From PALSA-1006 sp037140475 (GTDB lineage: Bacteria > Pseudomonadota > Gammaproteobacteria > Burkholderiales > Gallionellaceae), in contig JBAXEJ010000003.1 of the NCBI GenBank assembly GCA_037140475.1, positions 14,952 through 78,951 on the forward strand: a stretch of DNA of 64,000 bases, given 5' to 3'. Position numbers and translations under genes: made by a program. Under the pieces are notes generated by a model. The model had not been told where the DNA came from. It searched no databases and saw only the letters and a program-made list of their open reading frames with translations. Below are positions 1-9,145 of the stretch, one piece after another; the stretch's first letter is position 1; each line of letters opens with the position of its first letter.

Positions 1-1231
1 TGCCATCTGCTTGTTGATTGTTTTCTAACACAGCAACTAGGGTACGGCCCACTGCTAAGCCAGAACCATTAAGCGTGTGCAGCAACTCAGGCTTACCCTG
101 CGCATTACGGAAGCGAGCTTGCATACGACGCGCCTGAAACGCTTCGAAATTAGAACAAGAAGAAATCTCGCGATAAGTATTTTGTGCCGGTAGCCAAACT
201 TCAATATCGTAAGTGGTCGACGCCGAGAAACCCATATCACCCGTGCACAACTTCACCACGCGATAGGGCAACGCTAGTTTTTGCAAAATCGTTTCCGCAT
301 GGCCAAGTAACTCTTCTAATTTTTCATAAGAAGTGTCGGGATGTACGATTTGCACCAACTCCACTTTTTCAAATTGATGTTGGCGAATCATGCCGCGCGT
401 ATCGCGTCCGGCAGAGCCGGCTTCAGAACGAAAACACGGAGTGTGCGCAACAAACTTCATCGGTAATTTTTCCAGTGGCACGATTTCGTCGCGCACCATG
501 TTAGTCACCGGCACTTCGGCGGTAGGAATCAGATAAAAATTCTGCTCACCGCCCTCGCCCATTTGGCGCGGCACTTTAAACAAATCTTCTTCGAACTTAG
601 GCAGCTGGCCCGTGCCACGCATTGAGGCGGCATTCACCATATAAGGCACGTATGTTTCGGTGTAACCATGTTGCTCGGTGTGCGTGTCCAACATAAATTG
701 CGCTAAAGCGCGGTGCATTCTCGCTAGCGGACCTTTCAACAAAGAGAAACGCGAACCTGCAATTTTGGTTGCCGTCTCAAAATCCAAACCGCCTAGGCCT
801 TCACCAATTGCGACGTGATCTTTCACTTCAAAAGCAAAGGTTGGCACGACACCCACTTTGCGCACTTCAAAATTATCTGCTTCAGACTTTCCAACTGGCA
901 CACTCTCATGCGGCAAGTTAGGGATCACCGACACAAAGGCATCCATCTCTTGCAACACCAGTGGCAATTTTGTTTCCAACTGTTTTAATTCATCCCCCAG
1001 CGCACCTACTTCAGCCATGATCGCCGAGGTGTCTTCGCCTTTAGCTTTCGCCTGGCCGATTAATTTTGAGCTGGCATTGCGCTTAGCCTGCAACTCTTGC
1101 GTACGCGATTGAATCGTCTTGCGCTCCGCTTCGAGCTGCTCAAATTTTGCGGTATCCAATTCATAGCCACGCGTAGCTAAACGCGTCGCCACAATGGTCA
1201 AATCATTGCGTAATAGTTGTATGTCTAACAT
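1..1231 (-). CDS. serS: Seryl-tRNA synthetase (3' end cut by window edge)
   Basis: Class II aminoacyl-tRNA synthetase that charges tRNA-Ser with serine in the cytoplasm. About 410 residues are visible, starting MLDIQLLRND; the family is near 425, so only the last 15-20 residues lie outside the window. The N-terminal 100 residues are the charged helical hairpin (tRNA-binding arm) and are followed by the class II core. Motif 2 (TPCFRSEAGSAGRDTRG) is visible, and motif 3 lies near the edge (LNGSGLAVGRTLVAVLEN). The ATG at 1231 is the natural start, since the protein begins exactly as family members do. It lies downstream of rarA on the same strand, separated by a short intergenic repeat, an arrangement common in Beta- and Gammaproteobacteria. 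Confidence 0.97.
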   Translation of the reverse strand, partial: MLDIQLLRNDLTIVATRLATRGYELDTAKFEQLEAERKTIQSRTQELQAKRNASSKLIGQAKAKGEDTSAIMAEVGALGDELKQLETKLPLVLQEMDAFVSVIPNLPHESVPVGKSEADNFEVRKVGVVPTFAFEVKDHVAIGEGLGGLDFETATKIAGSRFSLLKGPLARMHRALAQFMLDTHTEQHGYTETYVPYMVNAASMRGTGQLPKFEEDLFKVPRQMGEGGEQNFYLIPTAEVPVTNMVRDEIVPLEKLPMKFVAHTPCFRSEAGSAGRDTRGMIRQHQFEKVELVQIVHPDTSYEKLEELLGHAETILQKLALPYRVVKLCTGDMGFSASTTYDIEVWLPAQNTYREISSCSNFEAFQARRMQARFRNAQGKPELLHTLNGSGLAVGRTLVAVLENNQQADG

Positions 1232-1246
1232 CTTCTCTGCCCTAGT

Positions 1247-1304
1247 GTGGGTCGGGTTTCAACCCGACACGATAACAATGTCGAGCTGAAACCCGACCTA
1301 CAAT
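1247..1304. repeat. Intergenic GTCGGGTTTCAACCCGAC-type palindromic repeat
   Basis: The space between rarA and serS is filled by a REP-like element. A hairpin at 1251-1268 (GTCGGGTT..AACCCGAC) is followed by an inverted copy of the outer part ending GAAACCCGACCTAC. Related elements lie at 36099-36162 and 47529-47575. It may form an RNA hairpin between the two genes, but there is no clean terminator U-tract. Confidence 0.7.
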
Positions 1305-2611
1305 TATTTTTTAGCCTTTTCATCCAGCGCACGCAAATGCGCCAGTTTCTCTGCAATCTTTGCTTCCAGCCCACGATTCACAGGTTGATAAAAACTCACT
1401 TCTGGCATGTCATCTGGAAAGTAGTTTTCACCCGCCGCATAACCATCCTCCTCGTTATGCGCGTAGCGATAATCTTTGCCGTAATCCAACTCTTTCATCA
1501 ACTTGGTCGGCGCATTACGCAAGTGCAACGGCACTTCGCGCGAACTATCTTGGCTAACGAAAGCGCGGGCGGAATTATACGCAACATATCCCGCGTTCGA
1601 CTTAGCAGAAACGGCCAGATAGATCACAGCTTGCGCCAAAGCCAACTCACCCTCGGGTGAGCCGAGCCGCTCATAAGTTGCAGCAGCATCGTTACATAGC
1701 TGCATCGCGCGTGGATCAGCCAACCCAATATCTTCCCAAGCCATGCGCACGATACGGCGTGATAAATATTTTGGGTCAGCTCCACCATCCAACATGCGCA
1801 CCAACCAATACAAGGCCGCATCAGGATTTGAACCTCGTACCGATTTATGCAGCGCTGAAATTTGATCGTAAAATGCTTCGCCACCTTTATCGAAACGACG
1901 CAAACTTTGTGCAAGCGTCGCATCAAGGAAGGCAACATCAACACTATCTTTGCCCGCCGCCTGTGCCGCTGTTTCTATCTGCTCTAATACATTCAGCAAT
2001 CTTCGCGCATCTCCATCGGCATAACCAACCACACGCCACTTGGCCGCTTCAATAAATTGCAGCCCATGCAGTGCAACTTGCTCAGCGCGTTCAAATAGTG
2101 CACCCAGCTCCGCTTCGCTCAACGATTTCAGCACATACACCTGCGCTCGAGACAGCAACGCGCTGTTCATTTCGAAAGAGGGATTTTCGGTGGTCGCACC
2201 AATGAAGGTTACCAACCCCTGTTCAACGTAAGGCAGAAAAGCATCTTGCTGAGATTTGTTAAAGCGATGCACCTCGTCTACAAACAAAATAGTATGACGG
2301 CCACTTTGTTGTAGTGTGTGTTCAGCGTGCGCAATTGCCTCACGAATATCTTTCACACCGGAAAGCACCGCAGACAACGGTACAAATTCCGCATCAAAGG
2401 CCGAGGCCATCAAACGCGCCAAGGTCGTTTTACCAACTCCCGGTGGCCCCCACAAAATCATCGAATGCAATTTCCCTGACTGAAAAGCGAGACGCAGCGG
2501 CTTGCCATCGCCAAGCAAATGCGATTGCCCGATCACCTCGTCAATATGCTTGGGGCGTAAGCGTTCAGCGAGCGGAGCGGCAGGTTGCTTAGGAGCGAAG
2601 AGATCAGGCAT
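1304..2611 (-). CDS. rarA: Replication-associated recombination protein A (RarA/MgsA), AAA+ ATPase
   Basis: A 435-residue clamp-loader-like AAA+ ATPase acting at stalled replication forks. Walker A (GPPGVGKTT) lies at residues 55-63, Walker B (LFVDEVHR) near residue 110, and sensor 1 (FIGATTENPSFE) follows. The C-terminal half has the tetramerisation/MgsA region (RRIVRMAWEDIGLADP) and the typical tail LDYGKDYRYAHNEEDGYAAG. Length and ends match the family, so the ATG at 2611 is secure. The first 8 bases overlap the end of the upstream KilA-N gene, so the two are probably translationally coupled. In many relatives rarA follows lolA directly, so the KilA-N gene looks inserted. Confidence 0.97.
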   Translation of the reverse strand: MPDLFAPKQPAAPLAERLRPKHIDEVIGQSHLLGDGKPLRLAFQSGKLHSMILWGPPGVGKTTLARLMASAFDAEFVPLSAVLSGVKDIREAIAHAEHTLQQSGRHTILFVDEVHRFNKSQQDAFLPYVEQGLVTFIGATTENPSFEMNSALLSRAQVYVLKSLSEAELGALFERAEQVALHGLQFIEAAKWRVVGYADGDARRLLNVLEQIETAAQAAGKDSVDVAFLDATLAQSLRRFDKGGEAFYDQISALHKSVRGSNPDAALYWLVRMLDGGADPKYLSRRIVRMAWEDIGLADPRAMQLCNDAAATYERLGSPEGELALAQAVIYLAVSAKSNAGYVAYNSARAFVSQDSSREVPLHLRNAPTKLMKELDYGKDYRYAHNEEDGYAAGENYFPDDMPEVSFYQPVNRGLEAKIAEKLAHLRALDEKAKK

Positions 2612-3464
2612 TTTTTAGTGCTTTTCCGGGTTTTTCAGCCACCCCAGCCAACCGCTTAACCGCTCTATTACTCAGCAAGGACTGCATTTGACTGATTGCG
2701 ATAGCATTCAATTGCATCAAACGTACGGCCTGCTCTAAACCTTGATGTATCAGCACCGCATTGATGCTTTCCAAATTCGACAACACCACTAGCTGCTCCA
2801 GTGTGGCGAAGTCGCGCATATTGCCTTCCGTTTTCGGATTGGATAATCGCCACTCTGCGGCAGTAAGGCCAAACAAAGCAACATTGAGCAAATCCGCCTC
2901 ACTGGCGTAAATGATGCCCGTCTGTGCTTTGGTCAAACGTGGCGGAATCAAGCGCTCCTTAATGGCATCGGTGTGAATCTTGTAATTGACCTTGGCAAGA
3001 GTGCGTTGAAAGCTCCACTCCAGCGACTTTGCGCTGGCCTCTTCATCCTTGAGGCGCTGGAATTCCTTGATGAGGTAGAGTTTAAATTCTGGGCTCAACC
3101 ACGAACCAAATTCGAAGGCAATGTCGCGGTGAGCGTAGGTACCTCCGTAGCGCCCCGCCTTGGCATACAGCCCGATTGCCCCTGTAGCATCTATCCACTT
3201 CTTGGCAGACAGGAAAAAACTGTTGCGCCCCGCTTCAATTCTAATTCCCTCGAATTCGGGGGAATTAGAATTGAATTCAGGATTGTTGAGTTGCTCCCAC
3301 ACTCCTAAAAAAAGCACGGTATCTTTGTTCTTGAGCCATTGCTCAATCAGGGCACTGCCCCCATCAAAATTTTTGACCATATCGGTGAGCGAGATGTAAT
3401 CCTGCTCATGCCGAATTGCAATGGACACAACGCTACCTTGCACAGTAATGATGCGGCTTGTCAT
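2604..3464 (-). CDS. KilA-N domain protein (phage-type DNA-binding regulator)
   Basis: A 286-residue protein whose first ~130 residues are a KilA-N domain (DYISLTDMVKNF, FLGVWEQLNNPEF, GRYGGTYAHRDIAFEF, EFKLYLIKEFQRLKDEE). KilA-N is a DNA-binding fold found in phage and large DNA virus regulators. The conserved ~150-residue C-terminus (after LEWSFQRTLAKVNYKIHTDA) has no function known to me. I chose ATG 3464 (MTSRIITVQ) over an upstream in-frame ATG at 3494 because AGAGGGA lies about 8 bases before it. The coding sequence contains a 42-base near-perfect palindrome (3234-3275), and two more GAATTC-centred palindromes lie upstream. It sits between lolA and rarA and overlaps rarA by 8 bases. No other phage genes are near, so this is not a prophage. 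The in vivo role is unknown. Confidence 0.85.
   Translation of the reverse strand: MTSRIITVQGSVVSIAIRHEQDYISLTDMVKNFDGGSALIEQWLKNKDTVLFLGVWEQLNNPEFNSNSPEFEGIRIEAGRNSFFLSAKKWIDATGAIGLYAKAGRYGGTYAHRDIAFEFGSWLSPEFKLYLIKEFQRLKDEEASAKSLEWSFQRTLAKVNYKIHTDAIKERLIPPRLTKAQTGIIYASEADLLNVALFGLTAAEWRLSNPKTEGNMRDFATLEQLVVLSNLESINAVLIHQGLEQAVRLMQLNAIAISQMQSLLSNRAVKRLAGVAEKPGKALKNA
3234..3275. repeat. 42-base near-perfect palindrome inside the KilA-N gene
   Basis: Centred on GAATTC at 3252-3257. Of 21 base pairs 20 are Watson-Crick and one is T:G (3250/3259). It lies wholly in coding sequence and encodes the stretch FNSNSPEFEGIRIE of the KilA-N domain. It could be an autoregulatory operator, a cruciform site, or a captured palindromic element. 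Confidence 0.9.
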
Positions 3465-3502
3465 ACGAACGTTCCCTCTTTCCCAGAAAACCATGAACTG
3501 GT

Positions 3503-3532
3503 TTTAATTATGGCGAATTCGCCGTAATTAAA
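3503..3532. repeat. 30-base palindrome upstream of the KilA-N gene
   Basis: Centred on GAATTC at 3515-3520. Fourteen of 15 pairs match and one is a T:G pair. The ends are A/T-rich (TTTTAATTA...TAATTAAA) around a core GGCGAATTCGCC. It lies about 40-70 bases before the chosen KilA-N start, where an operator or promoter would be expected. Confidence 0.75.
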
Positions 3533-3541
3533 CCGCGCCTC

Positions 3542-3567
3542 TAAACTCATCGAATTCGAGAGGTTTA
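3542..3567. repeat. Decayed GAATTC-centred palindrome, second upstream copy
   Basis: Centred on GAATTC at 3552-3557, with outer arms TAAAC/GTTTA and inner arms TCGAATTCGA, two mismatches and one T:G pair. It resembles the other two palindromes in layout and sits between lolA and the KilA-N gene. It may also serve as a weak stem after lolA if transcribed. Confidence 0.55.
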
Positions 3568-3615
3568 AAAGTCACTGGCCTTGAAATTATTGATGATGCG
3601 ATCTTTCATTGCAGA

Positions 3616-4230
3616 TCATTCGCCCAGCACATCTGCACCTTTGGGCGGCACGAAGTTAAACAGCTGCGGTGAAAGCGATGGATTTTTTTTCAACCCTGAA
3701 AAACGCAATTCGGTGCGATGGCCAAAACTATCAAACAGCTCCATCACCACCAATTCAGCACCACTATTAAATGCCATGAGCACTTTTGCAAAGTTAGATT
3801 CGGCAGATTTTGGCTTAGCTTCAAGCCAATCCAGACCATCTTTTTCACCTTTATCTTTCATCGAAAAATCGCGCTCGATTTCATTATTACCCGAAAGCAA
3901 TGCGGCGGGACTGCCCCCCAAGGCAGCATCTAATTTTTTTACCGTGACTTGATTCAAATCGACGTCGTACATCCAAAACTTTTTACCATCCCCCACGATG
4001 ATTTGCTCATACGGCTTCTGGTAAACCCAACGAAACTTTCCGGGGCGCATGAACTGCATCGTGCCGGATGCACTTTGAATTCGCTTACCGTTTTTATCGA
4101 CAACTTCTTGTGTGAAATTTGCCTGCGCAGAATGCGTGGCCGTGATAAACGCTTTTAATTTTTCAGTCGCAGCTGAGTGAGCCGTTTGATTAAAAAAAAC
4201 CAGGGTTAAAAACAGAAATACTCTCAGCAT
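3616..4230 (-). CDS. lolA: Outer-membrane lipoprotein carrier protein LolA
   Basis: Periplasmic chaperone that takes lipoproteins from the LolCDE transporter to LolB in the outer membrane. It has 204 residues, beginning with a signal peptide (MLRVFLFLTLVFFNQTAHSA) with likely cleavage near residue 20. The LolA half-barrel is recognisable from ANFTQEVVDKNGKRIQSASG, the RPGKFRWVYQKPYEQ strand, DGKKFWMYDVDLNQVTV and the C-terminal LFNFVPPKGADVLGE. It lies 15 bases downstream of ftsK on the same strand, the usual neighbour in Proteobacteria, so the two are probably co-transcribed. Confidence 0.96.
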   Translation of the reverse strand: MLRVFLFLTLVFFNQTAHSAATEKLKAFITATHSAQANFTQEVVDKNGKRIQSASGTMQFMRPGKFRWVYQKPYEQIIVGDGKKFWMYDVDLNQVTVKKLDAALGGSPAALLSGNNEIERDFSMKDKGEKDGLDWLEAKPKSAESNFAKVLMAFNSGAELVVMELFDSFGHRTELRFSGLKKNPSLSPQLFNFVPPKGADVLGE

Positions 4231-4245
4231 AAAAAACCTTTTTAA

Positions 4246-6498
4246 TTACTCAGCTCGTGCCGGCGCAATCACTTCACGATTACCGTTATGCTGCATCGGG
4301 CTGACGATGCCCGCCTTTTCCATTTGCTCAATTAAGCGAGCCGCACGGTTGTAACCAATCCGCAGATCTCGCTGCACATAAGAAATTGAAGCGCGACGTG
4401 ATTTGAGCACCAGAGCAACGGCTTGATCATAGAGCGGATCGGCTTCTGCATCCGCACCGCCATCTAGCTCTCCACCATCGCCCTGCTCATCCATCGAAGT
4501 TAAGACCCCCTCAATGTAGTTCGCTTCACCTTGCGACTTGAGATATTCAATCACACGGTGCACTTCTTGATCGGAAACAAACGCGCCGTGCACGCGCTGC
4601 GGATAACCGGTGCCAGGCGGCAGATAGAGCATATCGCCTTGCCCCAACAAAGCCTCGGCGCCCATCTGATCCAAGATCGTGCGCGAATCTATTTTGCTGG
4701 AAACTTGAAATGCCACGCGCGTCGGCACGTTGGCTTTAATCAAACCGGTAATCACATCTACTGAGGGGCGCTGCGTTGCCAGCACTAAGTGAATGCCAGA
4801 AGCTCGCGCTTTCTGCGCCAAGCGCGCAATCAGCTCTTCGACTTTTTTACCCACCACCATCATCAAGTCTGCCAACTCGTCGATGAACACCACGATGAAG
4901 GGCAGCTCTTCTAGGGCCTCTGGGTTATCCGGGGTCAGCGTAAAGGGATTAGTGAGTGGTGCGCCTGCCTTAACTGCATCGCGCACTTTTTGGTTATAGC
5001 CCGCCATATTGCGCACACCCAATGCCGACATCAGCTTGTAGCGTTTATCCATTTCTTGCACGCACCAATTCAACCCTGACGCGGCTTGGCGCATGTCGGT
5101 CACCACGGGCGATAACAAATGCGGAATACCTTCATACACCGAGAGTTCCAGCATCTTGGGGTCAATCAGCAACATGCGCACTTGTTGCGGCGTGGCTTTA
5201 TAAAGAATACTGAGAATCATCGCGTTGATCCCCACCGATTTACCTGAACCGGTGGTGCCCGCCACTAGCACGTGTGGCATTTTGGCGAGATCAGCGACGA
5301 CGGGTTTGCCAGAAATATCTTTACCCATCGCCATCGTGAGCATTGATCCCATGTCGGCATACACTTGCGAACCCAGTATTTCAGAGAGATGCACCATCTG
5401 CCGCTTAGGGTTAGGCAACTCCAACGCCATGTAGGCTTTGCCGGGAATGGTTTCTACTAAACGAATACTCACCACCGACAGTGCACGCGCCAAATCTTTA
5501 ACCAGATTCGTGATCTGACTACCTTTTACACCTACAGCGGGCTCAATCTCATAACGAGTAATTACCGGGCCGGGATAAGCGGCAACCACTTTAACTTCCA
5601 CACCAAAATCGTTGAGCTTGCGCTCGATCAAACGCGAGGTGAATTCAAGTGTATCTGCCGAGAGCATCTCAACAGTTTGTGTCGCGGGATCTAATAAATG
5701 CAGCGGAGGAAGCGGTGAGTCTGGTAATTCTGCAAACAACGACACTTGTTTTTCTTGCTCGATACGAGTGGACTTTGGCACTTCAACGACCGGCAATTCA
5801 ATACGAATAGGTTCGTGTTCTTCAACACGCTTTTTTTCGACCTCAACTACCGCGCTACGCTCGCTAATAGCCTGCTCGCCGATACGCTTATCTTGCCGCG
5901 TTTGCCAAGCATTTCGCGTCCACAAATAAGTATCTTCGATGCCGCCGCCCAATAGATCAATGAAGCGCAACCAAGACATGCCCGTAAACAAACTAAAGCT
6001 GAGCATCATCAACGTCAGCAACAACAAAGTTGCACCGGTGTAGCCCATCAAGTGAGCTAACTGCCCACCCAATATCGCCCCTGCCATGCCTCCCGGTGCA
6101 AGCGGTAGCGCCACTTGCCAAGTATATAAACGCAACGCTTCGAGTGCGCTACTGGAAAACAACAGCACAGCAAAACCCACAATGGCGAGCCATCCCGAGC
6201 GTTCACGAAATAAACTGTCTGCGCGAATATTGCGGTAAGAAGACAATACGCGATGCAGCAAATAGACCACCCACCACCATGCGGAAAAGCCGAAAATATA
6301 AAGAACAAGATCAGATATCCAAGCGCCCGCGACACCGCCGGGGTTGTGCGCAATGACGGTGTCCGCACTGTGCGACCAGGCAGAGTCAGTGAGGTCATAG
6401 CCATATAACACCAGAACAAAATACACGGCCAGCGCCATCAGCGCGAGCCAGCGCGATTCGCGCAACAGAGAAAGTATTTTTTCGGTCAAAGGCTGCAC
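4246..6498 (-). CDS. ftsK: DNA translocase FtsK
   Basis: Septal DNA pump that clears chromosome termini and activates XerCD at dif. It has 750 residues. The N-terminal ~190 carry about four membrane segments, followed by a short charged linker, typical of betaproteobacterial FtsK. The motor domain has Walker A (GTTGSGKSVG) near residue 418 and Walker B (IVVFIDELADLMM) near residue 540. The C-terminal winged-helix gamma domain (DPLYDQAVALVLKSRRAS to AGIVSP) reads KOPS sequences. The start is a GTG at 6498, supported by the family-typical opening MQPLTEKILSLLRESRW. It lies 7 bases after the response-regulator gene and 15 before lolA. Confidence 0.97.
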   Translation of the reverse strand: MQPLTEKILSLLRESRWLALMALAVYFVLVLYGYDLTDSAWSHSADTVIAHNPGGVAGAWISDLVLYIFGFSAWWWVVYLLHRVLSSYRNIRADSLFRERSGWLAIVGFAVLLFSSSALEALRLYTWQVALPLAPGGMAGAILGGQLAHLMGYTGATLLLLTLMMLSFSLFTGMSWLRFIDLLGGGIEDTYLWTRNAWQTRQDKRIGEQAISERSAVVEVEKKRVEEHEPIRIELPVVEVPKSTRIEQEKQVSLFAELPDSPLPPLHLLDPATQTVEMLSADTLEFTSRLIERKLNDFGVEVKVVAAYPGPVITRYEIEPAVGVKGSQITNLVKDLARALSVVSIRLVETIPGKAYMALELPNPKRQMVHLSEILGSQVYADMGSMLTMAMGKDISGKPVVADLAKMPHVLVAGTTGSGKSVGINAMILSILYKATPQQVRMLLIDPKMLELSVYEGIPHLLSPVVTDMRQAASGLNWCVQEMDKRYKLMSALGVRNMAGYNQKVRDAVKAGAPLTNPFTLTPDNPEALEELPFIVVFIDELADLMMVVGKKVEELIARLAQKARASGIHLVLATQRPSVDVITGLIKANVPTRVAFQVSSKIDSRTILDQMGAEALLGQGDMLYLPPGTGYPQRVHGAFVSDQEVHRVIEYLKSQGEANYIEGVLTSMDEQGDGGELDGGADAEADPLYDQAVALVLKSRRASISYVQRDLRIGYNRAARLIEQMEKAGIVSPMQHNGNREVIAPARAE

Positions 6499-6505
6499 TC
6501 AGCGA

Positions 6506-7189
6506 TCAGACGGAGGAACCGTCGAAATCCGAATCGGTCGGTGGCAAATAGCCTAAGCGTCGTGCCGCGCTAACAGCCTCTAAGCGAGAGTTGACGCGTA
6601 ACGCTTGATAAACCGCAGCCGTATGAATTTTCACCGTTCCTTCGGCCAAGCCCATGCGCTCAGAAACCTCTTTATTAGATAAGCCTTCAGCAAGGAGTTG
6701 CAAAGTTTGCATTTGACGAGCAGTCAAACCACTCTTGTTGATACGATCGGTGCGCTTATCACTGCCCTGATCCATTCCCATCATCGCTTGTTGCAATAGC
6801 TGTGGCGGCAAGTAAACCCCACCATCCAAGACCATACGCAAGGCAGAAAGCATCATTTTGCTGGAGGACATTTTAGAGATAAACCCCATCGCCCCGCATT
6901 CCATCACTTTTTCGATGTCCTCACGTTGATCTGAGCCCGACACCACCACGATGGGAATCCCAGGGTGCGCTTTACTAAAGGTATTAATTGAATCGACACC
7001 ATCGCTACCCGGCATGTGTAAATCTAACAGCGCCAGATCAAGATCAGGATGATCGGCCGCCTGCTTCATCCCATCGATAAAATTCCCGGAATCGATCACT
7101 TCAACCTCATCGGCGAGTTGCTGAAGTACGTAGTGCATACCATCACGAAACAGTGCGTGATCGTCAACCATCAAAACTCTAATTTTCAT
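6506..7189 (-). CDS. Response regulator, NarL/LuxR family
   Basis: Two-component transcription factor of 227 residues. The receiver domain (1-120) has the acidic pocket MVDDH at its start, phosphoacceptor Asp56 (LLDLHMPGSDG) and a Lys in MGFISKMSSS. A LuxR-type helix-turn-helix (LTARQMQTLQLLAEGLSNKEV to GTVKIHTAAVYQAL) spans about 150-205. It lies downstream of a hybrid histidine kinase on the same strand with a 174-base gap that holds no gene I can support. The pair probably forms one signalling system; the stimulus and targets cannot be read from sequence. It is followed closely by ftsK. Confidence 0.93.
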   Translation of the reverse strand: MKIRVLMVDDHALFRDGMHYVLQQLADEVEVIDSGNFIDGMKQAADHPDLDLALLDLHMPGSDGVDSINTFSKAHPGIPIVVVSGSDQREDIEKVMECGAMGFISKMSSSKMMLSALRMVLDGGVYLPPQLLQQAMMGMDQGSDKRTDRINKSGLTARQMQTLQLLAEGLSNKEVSERMGLAEGTVKIHTAAVYQALRVNSRLEAVSAARRLGYLPPTDSDFDGSSV

Positions 7190-7363
7190 ACAGCACTAGC
7201 CCCCTTTTCAAACTCTCGAACGAAGCCGCTCTTTCCAACTAGCCAGTCGACTAAGCACGATAAAGTCGTACAAGTCACCAGTTATCCCGCAAACTGTAGC
7301 AAGGCAGAACTTGCAAACAACTCTAAAACCTTGCTCGCCATCATACCATCACCCACTGTAGGC

Positions 7364-9136
7364 TCAACTTTCACCATGCAAGGAAAAATACATCATGGTA
7401 CGTAAACGCGAAGGTGCAATGGGCTTGTGTAGCAACATCGCCCCAGTAGCATTAATGTGCCTTAATGCCTCCGGTGCGGTATCACCGGTTAGAATAAGCG
7501 CAGGCACACCACCGCCCCACGATTCCCGCAAGCGTTTGATGACATGCACTGCGGTCTCGCCATTTGGCAAACGATAGTCGCACACCAACAAATCCGGACT
7601 CATCTCCGCTATGTCTAGCATGCGCATCACCTCACTGGACTGCTCAGCTGCGAACACGCGACATCCCCACTCTTCCATTGACTCCACTAGCATCTGCCGA
7701 ATATCGAGATCGTCTTCTACCAATGCCACGACCACACCGCGTAAATCATGCCGCGAATGTGTCATCACAAAGGGTTGCGCCAGCTTTTCGGCATCACCAC
7801 TCTGAATCTCAAAAGAAAACATTGAACCCTTACCCAGTTGCGACGCCACTTCGATCTTGCACCCCAGAAGCCCTTCTACACGTCGCACAATTGACAATCC
7901 CAAGCCCAGACCTTTGCGTCGATCACGATGTTGATTATCAATCTGAAAATACTCTTCAAAAATATGCGGTAACGCCTCAGGACTAATGCCTACGCCCGTA
8001 TCCATCACTGAAAACCGAAATTTATTTTCATGTGCACTAATTTGCACGGCAACCGTGCCAAGATCAGTGTAGCGAATCGCATTAGAAATTAAATTACGCA
8101 GAATTCGATCGAGCAGAAAAGAGTCGCTATAAACAATATCGTCACAACTCGGCATCTCGAAATTAAGTGCTTTAGCTTGCGCCAAAGGAGCCAAATCCAC
8201 ATAGAGACGATCAAGCAAAGGCTGCAATGCAAAATTTTGCCAACGCACCTCAACGATCCCTGCTTCTAATTTAGAAACGTCGAGCAACTCATCAAACATT
8301 TCCACCAACGCGTTGACTGATTTACCAATCTGACCAGCCAAATGCTTCACTTCTTTTTCTTGCGCCTTGTCCTGCAAAGCGTCGCTAAATAACATCAACG
8401 CTTGCAAGGGTTGGCGCAAGTCATGGCTGGCCGAAGCCAAGAAACGCGACTTATCACTATTGGCTGTTTCTGCACGCAACTTTTCCTGAGTTAGCTGTTG
8501 AACCAAGGAAAGGTTTTCGTAGCGATGTACCAAAGAGAGATAAAAAGTTCGGCTCAATTCACGGCCAGAATTAATGATCACCAACGAAAACAATACGAGC
8601 ATCCCACTCAAAATCCAATGCAGGGAATCGCCTTCATAGGTAACTCGCAAAATGGTCGGGATCAAAATACTGGAGAGAAAAATATAGAGTGCAGGTGGAT
8701 AAACCGGATTCATCGTTACCGCACCCGCCGACAAACCCAAAATAACGCAGAGTATGAGCGCTTGATAAGCCAAGTCTGTGGGGAAAAAATAAACCGCCGC
8801 CAGACCCCACATCATTCCCACCGCAGCGGCAAATATCTTAAAGCGCAAACTCCATTGCCGACACTGCGCTACCGTATCCACCGCAGTCCGATGTTTCCAC
8901 CACGACCACATCTCGATGCAATGCAATGCGACCAACACGATTAGCCAGGCCAATAAACCCTGATTAGAGGTTTTATTCCATAACAGTCCTACAAGCAAAG
9001 GTTCAAGTAAAAACTGACTTCCCACCATAATCGGGAAAAGCTGCAAACGCGATTTAATTTGATCCGCGCGAATGCGTAAATTCCCTTCGTTGATGTGGAA
9101 GTGAATTTCGCCCCAAATCGTTGATGAATTTGTCAT
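7364..9136 (-). CDS. Membrane hybrid sensor histidine kinase with C-terminal receiver domain
   Basis: A 590-residue inner-membrane kinase. Residues ~35-190 form about five to six membrane segments with no periplasmic sensor loop of note. A dimerisation/phosphoacceptor domain has H-box ASHDLRQPLQAL (His238). The ATPase domain has N-box NLISNAIRYTD, G1 VMDTGVGIS and G2 RKGLGLGLSIV. A receiver domain (VALVEDDLDIRQML, LLVCDYRLPNG) ends the protein. The SHDLRQPLQAL H-box marks a subfamily often paired with LuxR-type regulators, as here. It may sense membrane or redox state, but the ligand is not visible. It lies 9 bases downstream of the SCO gene on the same strand, so could be co-transcribed with it. 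Confidence 0.93.
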   Translation of the reverse strand: MTNSSTIWGEIHFHINEGNLRIRADQIKSRLQLFPIMVGSQFLLEPLLVGLLWNKTSNQGLLAWLIVLVALHCIEMWSWWKHRTAVDTVAQCRQWSLRFKIFAAAVGMMWGLAAVYFFPTDLAYQALILCVILGLSAGAVTMNPVYPPALYIFLSSILIPTILRVTYEGDSLHWILSGMLVLFSLVIINSGRELSRTFYLSLVHRYENLSLVQQLTQEKLRAETANSDKSRFLASASHDLRQPLQALMLFSDALQDKAQEKEVKHLAGQIGKSVNALVEMFDELLDVSKLEAGIVEVRWQNFALQPLLDRLYVDLAPLAQAKALNFEMPSCDDIVYSDSFLLDRILRNLISNAIRYTDLGTVAVQISAHENKFRFSVMDTGVGISPEALPHIFEEYFQIDNQHRDRRKGLGLGLSIVRRVEGLLGCKIEVASQLGKGSMFSFEIQSGDAEKLAQPFVMTHSRHDLRGVVVALVEDDLDIRQMLVESMEEWGCRVFAAEQSSEVMRMLDIAEMSPDLLVCDYRLPNGETAVHVIKRLRESWGGGVPALILTGDTAPEALRHINATGAMLLHKPIAPSRLRTMMYFSLHGES

Positions 9137-9145
9137 CGGTGTTTT

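Noticed and set aside
2604..3567. Prophage around the KilA-N gene
   Set aside because: Flanked by housekeeping genes rarA and lolA; no integrase, capsid or replication genes.
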